This document shows positions 52,319-62,000 of a stretch of 64,000 nt of DNA, one piece after another (the stretch's first letter is position 1; each line of letters opens with the position of its first letter). The position numbers and the translations under genes were made by a program. Origin of the DNA: Glandiceps talaboti (lineage: Eukaryota > Hemichordata > Enteropneusta > Spengelidae). Location: assembly GCF_964340395.1 (NCBI RefSeq), contig NC_135570.1, positions 7,259,822 through 7,323,821 on the forward strand. The letters run 5' to 3'. The notes under the pieces were generated by a model, which ran no database searches, was not told the origin of the DNA, and saw nothing but the letters and a program-made list of their open reading frames with translations.

Positions 52319-55300
52319 CCTACCTGTCTGTCTGTCTGTGGACACGGTATCTCAACTACTGCATCGATTCTAATGAAACTTGCCATCTGTCATATGGTAC
52401 TAACAAGAACTGACTAGATTTTGGCAACCATCCAGTGAATATTAATTAGTCATTTGCATAATTAAATGTGAGTAATTAGGATAACTTAGCATACTCCAAA
52501 TTCCAACAGCTTCCATGAATAAATTGCAGAAGCAATGATTTTCGGTAGTTAGGTTGTATCTTAAGAATGCATACTTCAATTTCAGTATTATTTAGTATAT
52601 ACATTAACCATAAGAAAGTGCATATGTCCGGATCATATAAAGTCTGTTGATGTAGCTTACTTACAGCTTTAATGAATAATTTGCATTAGCAATGATTTTC
52701 GGTAATTGGGCAATACCATAATTTTGTACATATATCAACCTTAATAATGCACACTTGTTGGTATGAAGTCTATTGATATAGCTTTTACTCCATTATTATT
52801 ATTATTATTATTATCATCATCATCATTATTATTATTATTATTATTATACAGTACTTAGTAAAAGTACATACTTGTATGAAAAACAATTTGGGTTTCCCAA
52901 TCAGAGTCTTGCATTTGTCACCTCGCAACTGTTCAATCAGTTCTTTGGTTGGTATGTAACCATCTGTTGCCGCCACTTCATCTTCATCGCCATGACTTAA
53001 TATAGCTACTGCAATACAGTCTTTGTCTGTGTGGTCATCACATGCTTCTATTAACGAGAGAGTACAACATAAATAACAAGTCGGATATGAAATGAAAAAT
53101 ATACTATTTCAAGGAAAGCAGGGCATGAAACAAGGCATACAACTATCTGTTTATGGTGTTACAGCTATCCATATATGGTATTCAAGTCATAATCACGCTA
53201 TCTACATATAGCATTACCAAATAAGGCATATAGCTCTCCATATATGGCATTCAAGTCCGAATGTTATCCAGTATATCATTACCAAACAAGGCATGCAGCT
53301 ATCCATATATGGCATTAGCAAACAAGACGAAATGCTGTCTACATAAATATTATGGTATTGCAAACAAAGCATGCAGCTATATTTACTATTCAAGTACGGC
53401 ATTAGACAGCAAGGTATACATACGGTCATCCATATATGGTATTGCAAAACAAGTCGTGCATCTATCCATATATGGCATTCCAAAACAAGTCATGCGTCTA
53501 TCCATATATGGCATACCAAAACAAGGCATGCAGCTTTCAATGTATCCCAACATCTACCTACACCCCAACAGGCACACTCCACTAACCATAAGTATAATAT
53601 GACAATTAAAATACCAAAACGTACGTATTTGCATGATGGCTTTCATCTTACGGATTGTCATATCTTTGTACATTTTGATCTCAAATCCAAGTTTGGTAAA
53701 ACTATCAGCCAATCGTTGCGCATCGACGTCAGTGCCATTACGTGTACCCATCCTGGTACCTGGCTCGAACTCCTTGTTATTGATTATAATAGCGTAGCCT
53801 CTTTTGGGATGTGACATGTCATACTGATCTTCCAGACATTTTGAGAGAATGTCGTGTGTTGCAGTACCATCTTTATTTCTTAAAACAAATATACCAACAA
53901 ACACAATGTAAATGATCGTGTGTGAGAGAGAAGGGGAGGAGTGGAACGTCAATGTTACAAATATTATTTGGTTTTAGATCAATCTGTTTGAATGAACACC
54001 TAAACGAGAGATGATAGGAGTGTATATTCAATTACTCTTTCTACAATGTGAATATTCGTTGAGTTAGGCAAAGTAACAATACTTACTTGCTTCGACCTTT
54101 CTCTGTAACTTTTCGCCTAGGATTTATCAAAAATAAAATAAAACAACGTTATTGGAAAGGAATTCATAGTGAGCGTGGGTAAAATATAGGATCCTTACAA
54201 TGGATCCGAAACTGTTGTCCATCCGTCCATGGCATTATTTTTAGAATTAGTATTAGCAGAAATGCAAAATTCTTACCCAGATACTCTGGCATCTGTTTCA
54301 TCTGCCAAATCGTCATGAAGTGCTTGTAATTCATTATTGTTGACTTCCTTGGTTAGTTCCACCTTTGACCCCATGTCATCTGCATTGTCGCCTCCATCTT
54401 CATTGACTGACTTTGGCGTGTCTTTCACATCAAGTTCTGCCATAACATCTTTAATATTAAACGCAGAACAGTAAACAGAAAAATATACAAAACATGTAAA
54501 TCTACTTTTAAGTTATCTCACCCCACCCTTAATGAAGTTTTGACTGTAGTGTTTCAATTCAATGTCACATCTTAATGATTCATATTCCATCAGAAAAAAT
54601 AACACAAAAGTGAGCACCTAACAATCGTATCAATCTTCAATAATATCCCAATACTATTAGGTCTTTGAGGCCAAATAAAATAAAGTATTTCCAATAACCC
54701 GACCTATCCTATAGTTTAAGCCCCTGACTCTAAACATTTTTTTGCATGCCAAATAGTAAAATGGTAACAATTTACTTCTATTTCCGTGTTATATTCATGC
54801 ATTTGCCTCAACTGTGGTCGCTTTTTAAAAGAAAATCATATTCCAGAGAGAAAACAGGCCTTTATAGACTGCATAACGTGTTCGTCTAATTAATTTAATT
54901 CTTTTACACCTCATCAAACTCTCACAGAAGTATTTTGTGACCGACAAGTATATTATCTAGGGGGGGGGGGGTCGATATATATTTTTTTAAATTTAAAGTA
55001 CAATCGCATAAAATTCCGACTATTTCCTGAAATAATAATAATTTCAGCTCTAATATTAGTTTCAGTATTTCGCAATCTTTCGGGAACATTGCCAAGATAC
55101 GAGTCACTCCGATATCAGAATAATCATATAAGAGTTTAGTCACGTGAGAAAGAATCAACAGCGTATTTTTGCAGGGGGAGGGGGAGGGGTAAAAAATAGC
55201 GATATAAAGTAGTATTATTGTATGGAATTTATGAATTGTGAATATGTTGTTGACCCCAATGTATTGACCAATAGGGAGCTTTGTAACTCATTTGCTGCAA

Positions 55301-57164
55301 TTGTCTATTTCCTGAAGGAAAAGTTTTACTGCGAAACCGTTGCATTTCAAACTATTCTGTTGGCCCCTGAGTCACAGTTTTGACACTGTCACTAATCAAA
55401 CCAACCAATGTTGACTTCTCAAGGCCGTTTGTGTTCGATAATTAAATAAGAGATCTTTATGAATACTTCGCTTCTCACATATTTATCCATGAGGATGTGT
55501 CTTGTCGAACTCTAACCTATACAAATGGCGGCGCTAACAGGCTTTAGGAAATAGGTATTTTTGAAAAGTTTATTAAATAAAGGTATGTCATGGTGAAGTA
55601 GCGCTAAGCCTCATCTGTCTATTTCATCTTTCAATTTGTAATTTTTTATTGTTTCTGTACGGTTGTATCAAACAGAGCCAGTGAACACTAACATATGAAA
55701 GGTTCGGTACTACACTGGATACGTACATAATATTATGTATTTACCTTTGGTACGGTTGTCTTATCTCCAATTCGTAGTACCGGTGTCATCGTACGCAATT
55801 GACTCTCAAATATTTCTACGAATATTTGATGGCCTATCGATTTCAGTGTTCTGAATGTCTAAAGTACATAAGTGTGTTTGTTTTATGTGAATGTATTACC
55901 CAAAAAACATTTTTCGTTATGTATTTATATACATATGATGTATATCCGCAAATAAACAGAGTGGGCTCGTGGTACGCTCAGAAGCATTATCGATGACCCC
56001 CGTAGATAGAATTAAGTAATGTATTATATTTGCACCTGTTAAAATGACTATGCGGGTAGTTTTAAATTTGTTTATGTTATGAGAAAATGACAGACTTATG
56101 TTTGTTCACCCATAGACCCTATACACAGGAGGAAATGAAGATGAAATATTCACTGCGAAACATACCAAATTCATACCATATGAACAACGGTAACCGTTGT
56201 TATTTATTTTTGCCAAAACATTTCGCCAAGAACATTCAGCAAGGAATTTACAGCTATTTCCTAACACTAAACCCCGAATGTGCGACGAATATGAAAAAAA
56301 TGTCGTAGTGTGGGCTTACTACACTTACTGACATGGACTACTTTAATTTCAAAAGCGGGTGTAGAGAACTTAACTTTGAATGTGTAATCGACGTATTAAA
56401 CAAAACATTTCGACATAAAATGCTGAGACTGCGATGAATAGTTGTCAAATCTTTATCTAAACCCAGTATTTTTGCACACAAAAATTCACAGATGTAATGA
56501 TTTTCAAACTAGCTGACTATACAAACATAAAGCTAAAGACTGTAATAACCATGACAACAAACATTTGAAAACAGATTTAAAAAAAAGAGCCAGCCAGCCA
56601 TTAAAGAGAAATGGACATTAATATCGCAACATCGTGTTTGGCGTATTACTACTAGTCTGCAAGATCATGGAAGTCATAAAAAAATGTCACCCTACTGTGA
56701 GTACAACCATGGAAGTATAACATACTTCCACTGTACAACTAAACCAACGTCCATTCGATAGCTTATATCAGCATGACGCAGCCGTAGTCCCCTAGTTTAG
56801 ATTGCGTCTAATCTTTTAAACTGAGACCCTGATTACCATTCGAGAGTAGTAGCATTCGTGTATTGACGATTATTCGTTAGTTTGTATTATGGCGGTAAAG
56901 TATCCATTAACTATACATGTAGTGATATCAATACATAAGATATGGTAATACAAATGTAGTATCTACGACACAGCTGTTGGTATCAATTAGTGGCATTTTA
57001 AAATCAATATCACTAATTCATAATATTGATTTTCACGGATACTCGGATATTTGCATCTAATTTTTCAATATAACGACTTTTGTGATGCTATACTTTAATG
57101 TGTAATATGAACTATAAACGATGATTCGTAGTCACATGATTGTCATACCTTCCAAATCTGCCAT
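50469..57164 (-). CDS. CASP3/7-like: Executioner caspase, caspase-3/7 type (complete)
   Basis: Cysteine protease that cleaves after Asp during apoptosis. Exons, minus strand: 57164-57149, 54448-54277, 54116-54087 (30 nt), 53878-53625, 53047-52872, 51125-50996, 50737-50469. Phases agree and give 348 residues. The short acidic prodomain (about 1-80) has no CARD or death-effector domain. The catalytic domain has conserved TRNGTDVD (S1 Arg119), catalytic His176 in ILSHGDED, catalytic Cys218 in IQACRG (split across an exon boundary), and small-subunit YYSWRNVGNGSWFIQSLC and KKQIPC. Each of these closely resembles caspase-3/7. Candidate self-processing sites are DETD|A at 58 and DETD|A at 237. The C-terminal extension (KPPEQQKRRVTTI) is unusual. 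The first exon carries only 16 coding bases, 2.7 kb from the rest. It lies immediately downstream of the NACHT-WD40 gene on the same strand. The 53625 donor (AC|GTACGT) was chosen because it keeps the frame. Confidence 0.93.
51500..52150. promoter_or_regulatory. GC-richer island in a caspase intron with GC-box/CCAAT words
   Basis: This is embedded in the intron between the QACRG exon and the preceding one. It has 'ggaggcgtgg' (51511), 'ggagggcgtggc' (51524) and 'gattggtcag' (51543) within 45 bp, followed by about 600 bp that is richer in G+C than flanking introns. This resembles a promoter with GC boxes and an inverted CCAAT box. I found no coding exon. It could equally be the 5' end of an inserted element. 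Confidence 0.35.
52285..52440 (+). repeat. CTGT-seeded interspersed repeat
   Basis: A CTGT run (52288-52338, with a CTAC variant in the middle) leads into 'gacacggtatctcaactac' and 'gattctaatgaaacttgcca'. That combination I recall from dispersed repeats of many marine invertebrates. Family and boundaries are uncertain. Confidence 0.4.
52513..52790. repeat. Degenerate tandem duplication in a caspase intron
   Basis: Two copies share 'atgaataa.ttgca', 'agcaatgattttcggta', 'aatgca.act' and 'aagtct.ttgatgtagctt', the second starting near 52673. They are about 75% identical by eye. Confidence 0.6.
52792..52846. repeat. (ATT)n/(ATC)n microsatellite
   Basis: Runs of ATT with an ATC block in the middle. 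Confidence 0.9.
53105..53545. repeat. Degenerate minisatellite in a caspase intron, about ten copies
   Basis: The unit of about 38-45 bp is built on 'agctatccatatatggcatt' and 'accaaacaaggcatgc'. Copies vary widely in length and sequence. It fills nearly the whole intron between the SHG exon and the preceding exon. Confidence 0.85.
54690..54784 (-). repeat. Dispersed repeat, copy B
   Basis: Inverted match to 50275-50360: 'aataacccgacctatcctat', 'tttaagcccctgactctaaa', 'ttacttctatttcc'. It lies in caspase intron 1. Confidence 0.65.
54785..57148. other. Rest of caspase intron 1, nothing recognised
   Basis: AT-rich sequence with a short C/G run near 54960. No exon or RNA gene was seen on either strand. 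Short open frames near 55799 and 56087 show no familiar motif. Confidence 0.6.
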
Positions 57165-58949
57165 TGTGTTGCAATCTGTAGTCGTGGCCATGAACTCCGC
57201 CCTCTGTGTCGATAATTCGGCTCGATAAATCTATTCCATATACACCGGAATCCAGTAACTTTATGATCTCTTTGACGGCATAAGTTTTATAGTTCTGTGC
57301 TGTTATAAAACTTTATGAAACTGCTGCGCCAGTTTTGATCTGTGAGTGTAACGTCATTGTGTGGGACTCCCCTAGTGATTGGTGACATGGTTAATAATTA
57401 ATACCATGCATGAATTGATAAGTGCATTGAACAAAGGAAAATGTCATCAAATTCTGACACTTCAACATCATACATGATTTGATATGTGAACAAAGGTAAA
57501 CTAGTTCTAAATACAGGTCTGACAACATATTGTATGGTTTGACAGGTGAAAAAGGCAAAGAAAAAATATAACACAAATTAGAAAAAAAATCAGGTCACTT
57601 CTTGAGGAGGTCTGTCTCCCCCCCCCCCCCCCCCCGGGTACTTCCCAAATTTTCAGACTGGGGTGTGAGGTCCCAATTTCAAAACATCTACCTACATGTA
57701 TGTATGTACAATCCAAAAAACCAGACCCATTGTAAGGGATTTCTAGTCGTTCAGTTACCTTTATTCTGATGATGTGAAGGTGTTTCTAAACCATGAAGAC
57801 ATTTCCCATGTTATCAAGCCCATGAATGCATGATTAGGGAATTTTTAGATGAAAAGCCGACCCTTGTTTAGGATTTGAGCATGGAATAGTGACCCATTTG
57901 ATCTGCACATACCCGTTGCTTTTACATCCATGGGAGTTCAACACATTTGTGGGGGAGATAACACCAGTGAGTAAAAATAAGTAAATTAATGATAAAATCA
58001 GCGAAACACTATCAAAACGTTTTTAATGATTGCTATGTAGGATGACATTGTATACTTTGGCACTAAAACTTGTTTACGTCACGAGATTACTCACAAGAGC
58101 ATGCGCACTACTGACATGCAAAGTATTTTGTCTAACTGAATTGTATCATTTGTAATACAGAAAAAATGAAATCACAGATTGGAATCCTGTCAGTAACTAT
58201 AACAATACAGCTTGCTCGACTTTAATATCAGACTACAGTGAATGACTTTTCATGCAATAAACAGATAACGGTATTTCAAAGTTCTGATGATGAATGTCGG
58301 TTTGTGCCTGAAACAGTGTCTTACTATATGTGATTTTTGGTCATTCTGAAATATATATGAGTAATTTTATTTACAAAAAATAGACTCAATACAACAATAA
58401 TGTTTTGTATCCGATTGGTAAAAAATACACAATTTCATTATTTCTGAACCATTCTCCTCGTCTTTTGTTTCGTGCAAGCCCATAAAGCTACTCTACCTGA
58501 ATAGGACTCAGTACACACTTTGATTTGGAAGAAAATAACTAAATAAGTACATAACGTTTAAAGGTTAAGTCTACATACCGAATATTTAATATGATAGTAG
58601 AAACATTTCTCGAAACTTTAGCTAAGGACAGGTGATTGGCAACTTTGGTAACGACCTACATATGTCATGCAAATAAGTTCTATTCTGTAAATAAACGTAT
58701 AGAGCTATCATAATGGTAACGGTTCTCTGTCAGACCGCTATAATCATGGTGGTGGTTTGCATATACTATTGGGGACTAAGAGTCTGACTATTTCAGTATG
58801 TGAGTGTTTTATATTAGACTTTCAGTTATTTCAGTTTTCACAGGAAACGTAATTTTTGTCTGTGGATCTAAGAAGAACTTTGTATTTAATAGCCTTCAAT
58901 TTCGTGCTATCAGAAGTGAACATCAGCAACTTCTTGAGCCGATAGGTGA
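57165..58949. other. Spacer between NACHT-WD40 and caspase genes
   Basis: About 1.8 kb separates the stop codon of the NACHT-WD40 gene from the start codon of the caspase, both on the minus strand. It must hold the 3' UTR of the first gene and the promoter and 5' UTR of the second. A poly-C run (about 57618-57636) lies in the middle. No exon was recognised. Confidence 0.6.
58366..58371 (-). promoter_or_regulatory. Candidate polyadenylation signal of the NACHT-WD40 gene
   Basis: Minus-strand AATAAA about 580 bases after the stop codon at 58950. Confidence 0.35.
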
Positions 58950-59045
58950 TTACAGAAGAGCACAAGATTTCGACGTCGTTGAAACAGAAGATTGTGCCGG
59001 TCCCGCTTTCTGTTGTTTCTGACCCCGCTTTTGCTGTTGTTGCTT

Positions 59046-59085
<40 letters not shown>

Positions 59086-62000
59086 GGCTGTAAATTTGCG
59101 TGACCATGCTGCTTTCTCCATCTTTCCTGTAGGATGCCTTTGTCAACGTTGTTGACCTTGAAAAACAAGACTCTGTCATCAGCTGTGGTGATGAACACCC
59201 TGTTCTTCTTAGGGATGATATTGATGGACTCTATGGCTGAATAGCCATAGATGTTGACGACTTGGATTCCCAGTGCAACGCTCCATACTCGAATTGTCAC
59301 CTCCTCTTTGGCGGCACTCAGAATAAACTGGTCGTCTGCTGTGATTTTGGCCATTGTGACGATATCGTCATGCCCCTTGAAGACATGTACTCTCTGAAGC
59401 GAAGCCCTATCCCATAGCCTGACCGTTTTATCACTTGATGACGTCACGAAGAATCTATCATTTGACGATAAATTGATATCGGAGACACCGTATTCATCTA
59501 CATGATACTTGCTCTCCTTCACAGGATCATGGGCTTGCAGTCTGGCCATTGGGGTATCACTGGCAGCACTGACATCAAAGAACTTGATCACACCATCGGG
59601 ATACGCTGCCAGTAGAACTCTCTCATCTTTCGTCAGTGCAGCACAGCTCATGTTATCGGTACCGTGTTCAAATTCTAACCGTCGAAATGCTATAACTTCT
59701 AGGGTCTTCGAGTGAAATATTACGTAGCTGGTTGCACAAGGTGCCAACACTTTCTCATCACGCAGAAAGAATATGTCACAAGGCCTGGTATCAGGACGAT
59801 ACTTTCCTCCATACCACTGTTTGGTGATGTCGTAGCCGTACATGTCACTAATGTAGCTGTCCCCACCCAAAAGTAGACTTGAGCTGCCATCAGGGGATAT
59901 CCGAATGCCTGAACACCGTGTATCCAGCTCTTTGGGACCGTCTCCAATCATAGCCAGGGTCTTTGTGTCATATTCATTCAAAGATAAGGAGCCAACACCA
60001 ATCAGTCGTCTGCCATCAGGTGTGGTATCGATGGCGGTCACAGGGTGTTTGTATTTAGCTTTCCACTCAGTTTTAGCCAGTTGCTTTCCATTATCAACAT
60101 CATACATGATTAGGTTTTTACCAAGTCTGTCGACCATGACCACACGTTCTTCATCTCCGAGTAGGTTGACTCTGTATTCGCATCGACCTAAGTTACGATG
60201 TTTGATGTAGTAAGGTACAAACAGATCATCATCATATCCATCTCGTTCCTTTTTGTCTTTCTCTCGGATGCCATCTATGTTCCATACCTTGATAGTTTTA
60301 TCATCCGATGCAGTGATCACCAATCGGTTCGACTGTTGCAGGACCATACATATATCTTGGACGTCCTTAGTGTGTTGAAGTCTTTCCACAAATTTGAGAT
60401 AGTCGTCTCTTGCCCCATCCTCTGGTGGTTTCCAGACTACTCCATATTCATTACTCTCATTGATCGTTAACACCAGTTTCCTTCCCTCTGTAAAGAGAAC
60501 CTTAAACGTCTTCCCGCCATGACCACCACCAATACTCATCTTCTTGACAGTCGTCATGGTTACGACATCATAGATTATAATACCAAAGTTATCAAGGATC
60601 ATCAGTTGTGTATCGTTGTTCAGGAATCTTGCATCATAAGGGCTGTTATGGGATCGTTCATCGAAGTAACTAAACTCGCCAGTGTGGACATCCAGCAGTG
60701 CATGCTTCTCAAAATGCAGACCAACGTAATGGCCATCCGCTGTGACAGCTAGTTTGCTAGATGCAGTGGGTTGAAGTTTGCTGCGATCAAGGATCTCGTT
60801 TACCATCCTACCGGTCAATAAATCCCATATTTTAATGCTAGGGTCATCTTTTGCACCACACGTCACAATCAGGTGTCGTCCTTCTTGAGATTTTGCAATA
60901 ACGAGATCATTGATGAATGCTACAAAATACAACAAAAGGTGAAAAGGTAAAAGATTGAACAATGAGTTGAGTGTTATTACAATATGAACATTGGTTTGAT
61001 AACAGTCCCAAAACAATCAAAGAGGAGTGATGAATTTATATCAAAACTATTTCATAATATCTAATGAGGTATTTTCAATGTATGTCACTAATCATGTATC
61101 AAACATTTTCGAAAATGTACTTATATAGATTAAATTGATCTGTAGATGGGATTATGATACATACTCCTGTATTTGTCCTGTAGCAAAGGTTAAGAAAGCT
61201 TTGTGCATTACTGCAATGTGTTTCGAATTATTGTCTTTACAATGAAAAATCATCTACAACTGATGCAAGTCCTGGCTGTAAACATTATCTGTGCTGTCTT
61301 CTCCCATGTGGTTTCCCATTGCTAAAACAAGACAACTCCGTCTTTCACTCTCTTGATTAAATTATTAGGAAAGCAATAACAAAACAGGTTTTTACCTTTA
61401 TGAGCTTGAACTGGGGGATATAGTTGACGACCGTTTTCGAGACTCCATACTACGAAGAAGAACTCTCTGACATAAGTACCACCTCCGCCATGTCCTGAAC
61501 GATCGACTCTTTCTGAATACATTTCACTTACTGCAAACTTTGAATCTGATGTGAATTTTATAGTACAGTGACCTTTCCCGGTGTGACCCATCAGATTTAA
61601 GAAATGCTCGCCAGTTTCAACATTCCAGACATTAATCTGTTCATTACGTAATTCCTCTGTGAAAATAAAAATACAGTACACATTTTATCATTAGTTTCAT
61701 ATCGAAATGGTTGCTTGGTTACATTCAAAACAGCTTTATGTCACCTCTTGTATTTCTTCACAGACATCACAGAATCATATGTTCCTTGAAATTATATCAA
61801 TATACTTCGTACAGAAATCATGCTTATTCTCTCAGTTCACAAAATTGGGTAAAGAACCGTTAGTCATAATGATGGCATTAACCAGGATGGTAGTTAGTGC
61901 GCAGTGTCTGTGCATTCACGTTTCCTTTCTTCCATATTTTTGATAATCAAAATGTCAAATTATGTTTTTTTTACCCACTGAAAACTTACCGTCACGATAT

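Noticed and set aside
53261-53602. 113-codon + strand frame
   Set aside because: It runs through the degenerate minisatellite and is antisense to the caspase intron; its repeats explain the open frame.
58831-59179. Poly-Thr, poly-Asn and poly-Val frames
   Set aside because: They are other-frame readings of the CAA repeat that codes polyglutamine in the NACHT-WD40 gene.
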